This document shows positions 35,165-43,519 of a stretch of 64,000 nt of DNA, in pieces. How positions within the stretch are numbered: position 1 is the first letter of the stretch; each line of letters starts with the position of its first letter. The translations under genes were made by a program, and so were the position numbers. Below the pieces are notes generated by a model that did not search any database, was not told the DNA's origin, and saw only the letters and a program-made list of their open reading frames with translations. Source of the stretch: an uncultured Lachnospiraceae bacterium (GTDB lineage Bacteria; Bacillota; Clostridia; Lachnospirales; Lachnospiraceae); the NCBI GenBank assembly GCA_910577175.1, contig CAJTLU010000008.1, positions 1 through 64,000 on the forward strand, read 5' to 3'.

Positions 35165-35831
35165 CGCCCCACACCACCTTTACATATTTTGGTTCTTTCG
35201 GGTTGATTTCGATTTTCTCCCGAATATTTCTTACATGTACCATAATCGTATCCGTATTAACCGCCCTTTCGTTCCACACCTTCTCATAAATCTCCTCTGC
35301 CGAAAAAACCCGGCCCGGATTCTTTATCAGAAGTGCCAATATTTTAAATTCTATCGGTGTCAGCTTCGCCGGAGCGCCGTCTACCGTTACCTCTACGGTA
35401 TCCTCGTCTAACTCCAGTCCTCCCGCCACGTATCTTCTGCTCTTTTCCGCAGCCGCATTGACTCCGAATTTCATATAGCGGCGCAGCTACGAATTTACCC
35501 GTGCCATCAGCTCCAACGGGGTAAACGGCTTTGTCACATAATCGTCAGCGCCGATATTTAAGCCGATTACCTTATCGGTTTCCTCTGACTTTGCCGACAG
35601 CATAATTACCGGAAAATCATATGCTTCCCGCAGACGCATCGTCATCGTAATTCCGTCCATCCGCGGCATCATAATATCCACAATGGCAAGATGGATTTCA
35701 GTATCTTTGATTATCTCCAGACCTTTGAGACCGTCCTCTGCTTTGTAAACATTATAATTCTGGCTTTTTAAGAAAATCTCGATTCCGTCCCGGATTTCCT
35801 TGTCATCCTCTACAACCAAAATATTATACAT
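35136..35831 (-). pseudogene. OmpR-family response regulator interrupted by in-frame TAG
   Basis: Receiver and DNA-binding parts are both present and in one reading frame, but a TAG at 35487-35489 lies between them. The receiver (residues about 1-115) has DD at 8-9, VDIMMPRMDG with phosphoacceptor Asp, a Ser in LSAKSEE and Lys in VTKPFTP. The winged helix (from ARVNS[TAG]LRRYMKFG to WGVGYKLEKQK) is typical. In family members Gln occupies this position, so a CAG to TAG change is the simplest explanation. A receiver-only peptide of 114 residues is expected unless TAG is read through. Partner of the overlapping kinase gene. A sequencing error cannot be excluded. Confidence 0.85.
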
Positions 35832-35927
35832 ATGCTTTCCTCCGTTTTACATTGTCCCCGACATTTTTTCTTTTCTCAAGTATACCATATCCACCTCCTT
35901 TATAACACCTTTTCCTGCCTTTTCCCA

Positions 35928-35975
35928 ATTCTAGCAACAGATTCCTAATATCCGGTATAGAAAAAACAAAAGAAT
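35928..35975 (-). promoter_or_regulatory. Shared 48 bp promoter module, response-regulator copy
   Basis: Read on the minus strand: ATTCTTTTG, 13 bases, GGATATTAGGA, 9 bases, TAGAAT as a likely -10. The same layout without gaps occurs at 36976-37023 upstream of the acyltransferase gene. There is no consensus -35, which suggests activator dependence. Start would be near 35920, 90 bases before the regulator. Confidence 0.55.
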
Positions 35976-35976
35976 T

Positions 35977-36974
35977 TCAAAAGAAACGAACTTTTTTGGC
36001 AACCACAGAAATACTTCCGCAAAATGCAAGCGCAAAAGCCGCCGAAGCGGCATACCGGAGCGCGGTGGCAGAGACAGCCTCCGAAAGTACCGGCTTAAGC
36101 GTATCTACCGCTACCCCGTGTGATAAATAAATCGGAAGGCTTTTCTGGCCGAATATCGTAAACAATGTCCTTTTCTTCGGCATAGAGACTAAAACAGCAG
36201 ACCCGAAAACAGCGGCCATAAGATATTGCGCACTGCGGAACAGAGACTGTAGCCGCCACTTTGATAGCTGTACGCGCCATAAAGCCATTCTGCCTTCACG
36301 TGTGGGGTAAAATACAAAAATACACCGGAAACCAATAAGAAAAACAGCGCCATAAAAAGCCGTAGCACAGACTCCATCCTCCTGCCATACAGCCAGGAAG
36401 CCATGCCCTCTCTCCCTCTGTCCTGAACATACTGCTTTAAATAATAACCTGCTGCAAAATAAGGGAAAAACACAATAATCCGCGACAAAACCGCATAGTA
36501 GCCTATCGTATTGTCAAACCCGGCCAGGCAGGCACACGCCACAAGTGCCGCTACCACAAGGAGCCTTGCCCTTCCGTGGCATTCCTCCAAAAACGGAAGC
36601 AACATACGCCAGACTGCCAATGCCGGCAGATACCACAGAATCCAGACCGGCGTCGTTATCTGTACTTCGTTCAAAGTAAACACGCAGTAGGACAGCTGGA
36701 GTACGAGATACGGCAGCAGCAGTCCCTTTAAAATCTTTCGCGGCGAATAGCGCCCCAGATAGCCGGAACAAAATACAAACAGCGGCATATGAAACACATA
36801 AATCAGCTTATACAGACTATCCTTCCTTCCGTCCGGAAAACACTCCAAAAGGTGCCCGAATACTACAAGCAGGATTAAAAAGCCTTTTATATTATCCCAA
36901 TAAACGCGCTCTGCCGATTTTGTATCCAAAGAAGCCACCTCTTTTCTTTTATGTGTTCTTTCTTTTTGCACCAT
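35977..36974 (-). pseudogene. Frameshifted membrane acyltransferase (acyltransferase-3 family)
   Basis: Two overlapping frames together make one protein of about 330 residues. The N-terminal frame (36189-36974) has the family start YWDNIKGFLILLVVFGHLLE and membrane spans; the C-terminal frame (35977-36288) has SLPIYLSHG and the last spans. The join falls near 36230: adding one base to AGTCTCTG gives YSLLFRSAQYLMAA, so a one-base deletion is likely. Such proteins move acetyl or other acyl groups onto sugars of surface polymers. The ATG at 36974 lies downstream of the promoter -10 by only a few bases; a TTG at 36929 with AGAGGTGG upstream may be the true start. The gene lies between MgtC-like and the two-component genes and shares a promoter module with the regulator. 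Confidence 0.8.
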
Positions 36975-36975
36975 G

Positions 36976-37023
36976 ATTCTAACAGACGGCTCCTAATATC
37001 CTCCATGAAAACGGCAAAAGAAT
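36976..37023 (-). promoter_or_regulatory. Shared 48 bp promoter module, acyltransferase copy
   Basis: Minus strand ATTCTTTTG (37015-37023), 13 bases, GGATATTAGGA (36991-37001), 9 bases, TAGAAT (36976-36981). Spacing is identical to the copy at 35928-35975. Extra TTCTTTT repeats extend upstream. The two genes are probably controlled together (inference). Confidence 0.55.
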
Positions 37024-37055
37024 CAGAAAAGAAATTCAAAAGAAGTGAAAAAGAA

Positions 37056-37092
37056 AAGAAGGAACCGTAACTGCAAAATACGGTTCCTTCTT
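37056..37092 (-). terminator. Terminator of the MgtC-like gene
   Basis: AAGAAGGAACCGTA pairs with TACGGTTCCTTCTT around a 9-base loop. On the minus strand it is followed by TTTTCTTTTTC. Confidence 0.85.
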
Positions 37093-37113
37093 AATAAGTG
37101 ATGCTTCTTTTCT

Positions 37114-37809
37114 CTATATTTCTTCTACATATCGTACCCGCTCCATTCCGCTCAACATCCGGATGATTTCCGCGTGCGGCTTCTTTTGGGAAAGCCTTAA
37201 GGTACATAAAACGCCAACACCAGTATCGCTCACACCGTTCGGGCGCGTCATTTCCAAATCACTAATACGGAAGCCCTGCTCCTTTGCAAAACTGATAAAC
37301 TGCCCGACATCCGACATCTGTCCGAACTCGATATACAGATTAATCACCTTTGTCGAGGACATCACCCAGTCATCCAGACGGTGCAGGGTTGCCATAACAA
37401 TAAAAATTAGCAGACACCCGATTAACGCGCCGGTGTAAAAGCCGACGCCAAGGGAAAGCCCTACGCAGGCAGCCGCCCACAGACCCGCTGCGGTCGTAAG
37501 TCCTTTGACACGGTTCCGCCCGGTTACGATAATCGTACCAGCGCCGAGAAAACCGATACCAGAAATCACCTGCGCCCCCATGCGTGCCGGGTCAGCATTT
37601 CCGTAAATCTTTGCGATATACTCGCTTGTCAGCATGACAAGCGCAGCGCCCATGCAGACAAGCATATAGGTGCGAAATCCTGCCGGACGCTTTTTTCTTC
37701 CGCGCTCCACGCCAAGAACACCGCCGCATAGCAGGGAAAGCAGCAGACGAACCGTAACGGAAACGGTATTGATTTCTTTTAATAGCTCCGGAATATAGTT
37801 TTCCAGCAT
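37114..37809 (-). CDS. MgtC/SapB-family membrane protein
   Basis: A 231-residue membrane protein. The MgtC core (about 15-140) has the family motif GVLGVERGRKKRPAGFRTYMLVCMGAALVM and five hydrophobic segments; a C-terminal soluble ACT-like part (about 150-231) follows. Members act in magnesium or phosphate homeostasis and acid survival, but for this organism the role is unknown. Start 37809 is chosen: GGAGAGG lies upstream. The start is 11 bases after the stop of the solute-binding lipoprotein gene, so the two are likely cotranscribed. Confidence 0.88.
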   Translation of the reverse strand: MLENYIPELLKEINTVSVTVRLLLSLLCGGVLGVERGRKKRPAGFRTYMLVCMGAALVMLTSEYIAKIYGNADPARMGAQVISGIGFLGAGTIIVTGRNRVKGLTTAAGLWAAACVGLSLGVGFYTGALIGCLLIFIVMATLHRLDDWVMSSTKVINLYIEFGQMSDVGQFISFAKEQGFRISDLEMTRPNGVSDTGVGVLCTLRLSQKKPHAEIIRMLSGMERVRYVEEI

Positions 37810-37820
37810 ACTTCCTCTCC

Positions 37821-39074
37821 TTATTTGAAATACCATCCCTCGGCATGCGCTGCACCGAAACCACGGACCTTTGCCTCATAGGCAGCGGCCTCCGGAAAGT
37901 TTCCAAGACTGTTATCTACCGCCCAGTACCAACGCTCTGACCACGCCACCACGTGATAGCCGCCCCGTTCCTTCTCTGCTTCCGCCTCCGCTACCTGCTC
38001 CGCTGTCAGGCTTCCTACGGTCAGATACCCTTCTGTTGTTAAGAGCAGGCTCTGCTCTGCCCCGGAAATCCTTGTAAATTCAAGCCTGTCCAGATACGGC
38101 AGCTGCCTTCCGTCCGCATCGACCTTCCAATAATACGGATTACGGACAAATTCATAATAGGCTCCGTTCACATCATTTGCCCCCGCCTTTGTGGAGAGAC
38201 AAAACGAATTTAAGGTCGGTAAATTGGCTATATTCCATGCATTCAGCACCGCAGCGCGGAGCATTGCCGCCGTATCTGCATAGCCCATGCTTTTCGCCTT
38301 TGCAAGAGCCGCATCCTCTCCCATATACTCCGGAAGAAGGTTGACGTGATAGTGCTCCGGCGCAAAACATATGCCTCCCTGCTCTAAAAGCTCTCCCAAA
38401 AAGTCCGGCTTCGGGGCGGAAAATGTTACCTGAAAGCTTGTATTATCTATTTTGGTAAAGACCGCAGGAGATGCTTTCCCGCCTGCATCATAGGATAAAA
38501 AGCACGTCCAGAGGCTCTCTCCAAAAGTCTTCGGCACACACATATGCTCATAAAAGAAAATGCAGTCATCTGACGTAAATGGCACACCATCCGACCAGCG
38601 CATTCCTTCCCTGAGTGAAATGGTATATTGGGTAAAATCTGCATTCACCGTGTAGCCCTTTGCGATATTCGGCGCAATGCTTCCGTCCGCCGCATAGCGG
38701 AACAGCCCCTCCGACACCAGCTCCCCTGCCATCACGCCGGCGTCTGCCGCAGCAAGCTGCACACTTTCCCCGTACACGCCGAGCGTTCCAAGCGGCTCTG
38801 TCATCACATCATCAGCAGTAGGAATACGGTTTTCCAACGGTGGAAGCTTCTTTGCCGCTACAAGGTCCTGTAACATCTGCGCTTCCTTTCTCTTTTCATC
38901 TGCGGAAGGCTCTGTGTTGTCTTCCCCTTCCTTCTCTGGCCCGGTAGGTTGCACAACTACGCTTGCACCGACCGGCGGTGTTACCTCTGTTTTTCCTTCC
39001 TTCTCTTTACAGCCTGCCGCCAAAAACAAAACTGTAATGACAAGCAGGCCTTTTGCCATATTTCTCTGTCTCAT
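37821..39074 (-). CDS. SBP family 5 lipoprotein, short form
   Basis: A 417-residue secreted lipoprotein of the family 5 binding-protein class. The signal peptide (MRQRNMAKGLLVITVLFLAAGC) ends with Cys near residue 22, followed by an acidic Glu/Pro spacer. The core pattern YTISLREGMRWSDGVPFTSDDCIFFYEHM is present, but the protein is about 100-250 residues shorter than the usual family members and ends abruptly after EGWYFK. Normal members have more C-terminal structure, so truncation or a specialised form is possible. GGAGGAAGAA precedes the start at 39074. It pairs with the MgtC-like gene downstream and has no permease nearby. Confidence 0.7.
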   Translation of the reverse strand: MRQRNMAKGLLVITVLFLAAGCKEKEGKTEVTPPVGASVVVQPTGPEKEGEDNTEPSADEKRKEAQMLQDLVAAKKLPPLENRIPTADDVMTEPLGTLGVYGESVQLAAADAGVMAGELVSEGLFRYAADGSIAPNIAKGYTVNADFTQYTISLREGMRWSDGVPFTSDDCIFFYEHMCVPKTFGESLWTCFLSYDAGGKASPAVFTKIDNTSFQVTFSAPKPDFLGELLEQGGICFAPEHYHVNLLPEYMGEDAALAKAKSMGYADTAAMLRAAVLNAWNIANLPTLNSFCLSTKAGANDVNGAYYEFVRNPYYWKVDADGRQLPYLDRLEFTRISGAEQSLLLTTEGYLTVGSLTAEQVAEAEAEKERGGYHVVAWSERWYWAVDNSLGNFPEAAAYEAKVRGFGAAHAEGWYFK

Positions 39075-39177
39075 TTCTTCCTCCTGCAAAACGAAGTGTC
39101 CCAAAAGCCGCATTCCACCTGACAACAACAGGCAGAAGCCTTCGGGACACCCTTTATTTCACACTGTTCGTTCCTGC

Positions 39178-41433
39178 TTAATAACGGAATGCCTGCAACG
39201 CTTCCTGAAGCTTTCCTGCCTCTTCGCTGAGTACATTCGATGCAGCCGACAAGTCTTCCACCGCCTTCAGCTGAAGCTCAACCATATTCTGAACCTCCTC
39301 CGAAGCTGCCGAGGTCTGCTCGGATACCGCAGAGATACTGCTGATTGCATCTACCGTTACATTCTGTGCCTGGCCGATACGGTCCACTCCCTGAGTAATA
39401 TTTTCCAGACGTCCCGTCATTTCCTCGACATTTTCACCGATACTCTTAAACAGGGTAATTGCATTCTTCAAAGCAGCCTCCTGGGATGCAACGACTCCTT
39501 CTGCCTGTGCTACTGTCCGCACGGTACCTTCGGTCTGTACCTTGATTCCGTTTACTATCCCGGCAATTTCATTGGCAGCCTCTACCGACTGTTCTGCCAG
39601 TCTGCGAATCTCGTCCGCTACTACCGCAAAACCGCGTCCTGCCTCTCCTGCCCGTGCCGCCTCGATTGAAGCATTTAAGGAAAGCAGATTCGTCTGCTCT
39701 GCAATATCATTAATTACACCGATAATCTTTCCGATGGAATGGGACTCTCCTGCCAGAGCATCCATATCGACCGTAATTCTCTTTGTGATAGAAGCGGTCT
39801 CTTCTCCCTTCTGCTCCAGGATACCGATTGCGTCCATACCATTTTCAACTGCCTTCTTTGTATTCCGTGCCAACTCGTCAATCGCGTCTGCATCTTCCTT
39901 TACTTCATTGATACGCTCGCCAAGCTCCTCACTCTGTATCAGACAGCGCTCGGAATCCTCTGCCTGCTGCACAATACCGTTCCGGATTTCTGCAATGGAA
40001 GTCGTAATATTCTGTGTTGCAGTTAACAGCTTTGCCGAAGTATCCTCAACGCCAGTTGCGGAGCTTCCTACATTGCCCGCTACCGTGGAAGTCTGCTCTA
40101 CCATTCCCTTCATGTTAGCAACCGTCTTGTTTGCACAGGCAACCAGTGCGCCAAATTCATCCTTCCGCTTTGTCTTCATCTTCATGGTCAGGTCGCCTCT
40201 TGCCACCTTATCGAGTCCTGCCATGGTTCTCTTCATTGCCTTTGCATAAGAATTTGCTACCGTAATGCCTAACAGTACCGAACAAAGCGCGGTACCGATT
40301 ACAAAGCAAACCGTAAGAAGCTGGATGGAACGGGCACTTGCAATAATCTCATTCTTTGGAATCGCTCCGCAGAGTATGGCTCCGCTCTCACCAATTTTTG
40401 TGCAGATTACCAGATAATTTTTGCCGTTTATCTTTTCATAACCGCTTGCCATCTGACCGGTCCCGGACGTTTCGTTGTACTCTTTGCCTCCGAGAAAGTA
40501 CGGCTTTTCTGAAACGCCGGCTGCCGTCGCTTCCAAACCGTCCGGTGAAATAACTGCAAACAAGCTTCCGGATGCCAGCCGGATATCGCCTAACATCCCG
40601 GCCAGCACACCCATATCGATATCTGCAGAAATAAACCCGATTTCTTTTCCCAATGCATTTTTTAAGGTTGTGGTAACTGCCATAAAATAGTCATCTTTGG
40701 AGAGTCCGAGCGCACTGTCCACAAAATCGTGCCGTGCGGTCCAAAGATACTCTTTTCCGCTGCTATGATATGCATTGCCCTCCGGGCTGTCCGCAAAGGC
40801 GGTCGCTACATCCGTTCCCTCAAATACGGCTCCGGACGCATAGGATGTACCATAATAGGAAAGTACCGCAATATTCTTAATCATTGACTCTTCTGAGAGC
40901 GTAGAAAGAATGGACTGCACTGTCTTCTTCGCCGCATTCTCATCCTTCGAGCCTTCCGTATAGGAACCGCCGTAATACAGCGATACGCTGCTGTTTGCGT
41001 TTAACTGGTTCATATTGGACTCAATTGTTGAAAAAACCATCTCAAATTTATCTGCATTTGCACTCAGTGTGGAGCTGGCCGCCTCCTCATAGTTTGACTG
41101 TAATGCCTTGGAAGCACTGGAGGCACAGACAATACCAAGCACAGAGATAAACAGTAACGGAATACAGAAAAGAAAAATCAGCTGTGTCCGGATACTCTTT
41201 ATTTTCTTTTTCTTGTCCAAAGAAGTTTTCATATGATTTGCTCCTTTTAATGATGTATTCTCCTTCTTTGGTTTCTCCGGCTTTGCTTTCTTTATCCTTT
41301 CTGTTTTTTCCTTCTTCCCTGCACTTTTCACCTTTTCTTCTTTTTCCTTCTTCCCCTTCGTGCCTTTATTCTTTTCTTTTTTTTCACGTTCTTCCTTTTT
41401 CAGAAATTCCGCTAAATCCTGATCCTTTTTCAT
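39178..41433 (-). CDS. Methyl-accepting chemotaxis receptor with charged N-terminal extension
   Basis: A 751-residue chemoreceptor. An unusual Lys/Glu-rich region (about residues 1-67) precedes TM1 (about 85-105). An extracytoplasmic double-Cache-like sensor (about 110-360), TM2 (about 370-395), a HAMP domain and the cytoplasmic signalling hairpin follow; the tip IAEQTNLLSLNASIEAARAGEAGRGFAVVADEIRRLA is canonical. GGAGG lies 8 bases before the ATG at 41433. A second in-frame ATG at 41232 (residue 68) has a perfect AAAAGGAG 8 bases upstream, so both forms might be made. Chemotaxis partners CheY and a CheX-type protein occur near 51 kb, not adjacent. The ligand is unknown. Confidence 0.93.
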   Translation of the reverse strand: MKKDQDLAEFLKKEEREKKEKNKGTKGKKEKEEKVKSAGKKEKTERIKKAKPEKPKKENTSLKGANHMKTSLDKKKKIKSIRTQLIFLFCIPLLFISVLGIVCASSASKALQSNYEEAASSTLSANADKFEMVFSTIESNMNQLNANSSVSLYYGGSYTEGSKDENAAKKTVQSILSTLSEESMIKNIAVLSYYGTSYASGAVFEGTDVATAFADSPEGNAYHSSGKEYLWTARHDFVDSALGLSKDDYFMAVTTTLKNALGKEIGFISADIDMGVLAGMLGDIRLASGSLFAVISPDGLEATAAGVSEKPYFLGGKEYNETSGTGQMASGYEKINGKNYLVICTKIGESGAILCGAIPKNEIIASARSIQLLTVCFVIGTALCSVLLGITVANSYAKAMKRTMAGLDKVARGDLTMKMKTKRKDEFGALVACANKTVANMKGMVEQTSTVAGNVGSSATGVEDTSAKLLTATQNITTSIAEIRNGIVQQAEDSERCLIQSEELGERINEVKEDADAIDELARNTKKAVENGMDAIGILEQKGEETASITKRITVDMDALAGESHSIGKIIGVINDIAEQTNLLSLNASIEAARAGEAGRGFAVVADEIRRLAEQSVEAANEIAGIVNGIKVQTEGTVRTVAQAEGVVASQEAALKNAITLFKSIGENVEEMTGRLENITQGVDRIGQAQNVTVDAISSISAVSEQTSAASEEVQNMVELQLKAVEDLSAASNVLSEEAGKLQEALQAFRY

Positions 41434-41611
41434 AAACGTAAACCTCCTTGGCTTATCCTGCCTTTCCTGCTATTTGTCCCCATCTCCATCCCAAAACACC
41501 GCCACTGCTCACTGTACCTCTTATCATAAACCCGCATCAGCATAACAGATGATTCTTCCAGGCAGGCAATTTGGCAAAATAGGAGTGATATCGTACATTC
41601 CCTCCCTTTAC

Positions 41612-41640
41612 ATTATATAGCATTTTGCTGGAAGTTTCAA
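41612..41640 (-). promoter_or_regulatory. Promoter of the chemoreceptor gene
   Basis: On the minus strand TTGAAA (41635-41640), 17 bases and TATAAT (41612-41617). The leader would be about 170 bases. No riboswitch was recognised in it. The same 338-base gap (41434-41771) also carries a weaker TATAAT (41736-41741) for the plus-strand gene. Confidence 0.75.
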
Positions 41641-41771
41641 GCCGGGATTCTCATTATTATAGCATTTTGCACAAAAAAAACAGGACATGGTTAAAATTTT
41701 TTCAAATTTTACTTTTCTTTTTTTCCAAAACGCCGTATAATAGAATCAGTATTACAGAAAGGAGCGTTTCC

Positions 41772-42047
41772 ATGAAAAAAGTATTCAAATTTTTCGCCGG
41801 ATTAGCATCGATTGCAGCAGTTGCCGGCGGCGCATATCTTGTTTATAAGAAATTCTTCTCAAAAGAAGATGAGGATTTTGATTTTGATGACAGCTTTGAC
41901 GATGAAGAGGATGCGGCTTCCCGTGAATATGTTTCCATTAACATCACCACGGATGAAGCAGAAACCGGAGATGCGGCAGAAGAAGCCGCAGACGAGGCTG
42001 ACGAAAGTGACGAGACAGCACCTTCGGACAGTGAAGATGCAGAATAG
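41772..42047 (+). CDS. Small membrane-anchored acidic protein
   Basis: A 91-residue protein with an N-terminal hydrophobic segment (about 6-26, KVFKFFAGLASIAAVAGGAYLVYKKFF) and a very acidic C-terminal half rich in Asp and Glu. There is no known domain. The start at 41772 has AAAGGAGCG 7 bases upstream; longer upstream frames are probably non-coding. Such short membrane proteins with acidic tails occur in many Clostridia with no known function. It is followed by a terminator. Confidence 0.72.
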   Translation: MKKVFKFFAGLASIAAVAGGAYLVYKKFFSKEDEDFDFDDSFDDEEDAASREYVSINITTDEAETGDAAEEAADEADESDETAPSDSEDAE

Positions 42048-42057
42048 AATTGCAACA

Positions 42058-42090
42058 CAAAGGGACCGTCGCACAAAAGCACGGTCCCTT
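42058..42090. terminator. Terminator after the acidic protein
   Basis: AAAGGGACCGT pairs with ACGGTCCCTT with loop CGCACAAAAGC; a short T-rich stretch follows. It lies between the plus-strand gene and the anti-sigma gene on the minus strand and could serve both. Confidence 0.8.
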
Positions 42091-42118
42091 CTTATAAGCA
42101 AAACTGCGTTCTTTCTTC

Positions 42119-42895
42119 CTATTCTTCTACCAGATACAGTTTCTCACCCAGTAAAATCCAAAGTACCCCCTGCCCGGTCTCTATCTTTATTGCCGCATAC
42201 AACGGTGTACCGGAGGGAACTTCTTCTATGCTCTCTCCTTCCTCCGTTCCGCACGGAACTGCCCCGTATAATGCAGAAATGATTTCCTGCTTCCGGTCAA
42301 TTTCCCCGGTGCTCTCGTCCGTAGCGTCCTCAGATGTCTTTGTATGCTCCCAGTATTCAGCCTCCTTTGCCGAAACGGTATATCCTGCTACCGCCAGCGC
42401 TGCGGCAAACTCCTCTGAAACGGTAAAGCGTTCCGAACTCCAGCCATCTGCGCCGTCTGTCTCCATATAATGCGCCAGACCTTCGGCACTTGATACTTGT
42501 ATTTCTGGATTCTGTGTCTTTTCGCCATTGACATCTCCGTGCGGCACCAAACCATGGCTGCTGTTATCTTCTTCCAGTATCCGCGCCGGTCTTCCGGAAT
42601 TGTCCCATTCCGGACACAGTTCCGACTGCTTCGTATTACCCCCGAAGCCTCCCCGGTTAAAAAATACCCCGCCTGCCACAACGACAAGCAGCGCGGCAGC
42701 AGCGGCACATGCATAGCGCAGCGTAACAAAATACTTCCTTACAGGCTTCTTTTCCGCTCCATCCTGCACCCTGCGCAAGGTCTTTTGAATCAATTCCCCG
42801 CTCACACAAAGCCGCTCATCCAATATCGCCTTTTCCAAAAGGGCATACAATTCGTCGTCCTGCTCCGTCTTTCGTTCCTGTTCCGCCTTATCCAC
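42119..42895 (-). CDS. Anti-sigma-factor-like membrane protein
   Basis: A 258-residue protein with a cytoplasmic N-terminal part (about 1-70), one transmembrane helix (about 72-92, YACAAAAALLVVVAGGVFF) and an extracytoplasmic C-terminal domain of about 150 residues. The layout is that of a membrane anti-sigma factor. The start GTG at 42895 has AAGGAGG 8 bases upstream and overlaps the sigma gene's stop by 8 bases, giving translational coupling; an ATG at 42934 is inside the sigma gene and has no RBS. It would hold the adjacent ECF sigma factor inactive until a signal releases it. Confidence 0.75.
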   Translation of the reverse strand: MDKAEQERKTEQDDELYALLEKAILDERLCVSGELIQKTLRRVQDGAEKKPVRKYFVTLRYACAAAAALLVVVAGGVFFNRGGFGGNTKQSELCPEWDNSGRPARILEEDNSSHGLVPHGDVNGEKTQNPEIQVSSAEGLAHYMETDGADGWSSERFTVSEEFAAALAVAGYTVSAKEAEYWEHTKTSEDATDESTGEIDRKQEIISALYGAVPCGTEEGESIEEVPSGTPLYAAIKIETGQGVLWILLGEKLYLVEE

Positions 42896-43460
42896 CGTAT
42901 GCACCTCCTTTCTGCTCTGACTCCAATATCGCACGGAAGCGCTCCCTTGCCCGCGACAGCCTGCTCTTCACCGTTCCCTCGCTTAATTTTAAAAGCTTTG
43001 CCGTTTCTGCCACCGAGCGCTCCTCAAAATACAAACACACTAATACCTCTCTATACTTCCCCGGGAGCTTCCACAGGGCTTCCCGCACCCGCTTTTGGTC
43101 CTCCCGTTTCTCAATCTCCTCTATCTGGTCCGCCGCCGGAAGTCTTGCCTCATCTTCCTCGCTCAGCATTGTAACCCGCCGCCGGTACGCACTTTTCAGA
43201 TAATCCTTACAGGCGTTCACTGTAATCCGCAAAAGCCATGTCTTTACTGTACTCTCTCCCCGGAAGCCCGCCGCTTTTTCATTTGCTTTGATAAAAACTT
43301 CCTGAAAAATATCCTCTGCCGTATCGTAATCTTTTACATAACAATACGCCATGCGGAGCACATCGTTTCCATAAGTACGCATCAGTGCTTCCAGATCATA
43401 GGTTTTCCCGTTTTCCGTGATATGCCCCGGCGTCCTGTCCGGTTCTGTCTTCTTTGTCAT
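42888..43460 (-). CDS. ECF-type RNA polymerase sigma factor
   Basis: A 190-residue sigma factor with region 2 (about 22-90: YGNDVLRMAYCYVKDYDTAEDIFQEVFIKANE) and region 4 (about 125-180: LPGKYREVLVCLYFEERSVAETAKLLKLSEGTVKSRLSRAR). The linker is short as expected for extracytoplasmic-function sigma factors. The C terminus overlaps the anti-sigma gene by 8 bases. Upstream gene is a CotH-type kinase; the sigma factor may control envelope or spore-related genes, but no promoter consensus could be derived. Confidence 0.93.
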   Translation of the reverse strand: MTKKTEPDRTPGHITENGKTYDLEALMRTYGNDVLRMAYCYVKDYDTAEDIFQEVFIKANEKAAGFRGESTVKTWLLRITVNACKDYLKSAYRRRVTMLSEEDEARLPAADQIEEIEKREDQKRVREALWKLPGKYREVLVCLYFEERSVAETAKLLKLSEGTVKSRLSRARERFRAILESEQKGGAYGG

Positions 43461-43519
43461 TGATTGCCCCTCACTAAAAAGACGAAATTCGGTCCCGTCC
43501 GGTTCCGTTTTTCGGCCTT

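Noticed and set aside
41434..41611. c-di-GMP or other riboswitch in the chemoreceptor leader
   Set aside because: No conserved motif was recognised in the 170-base leader.
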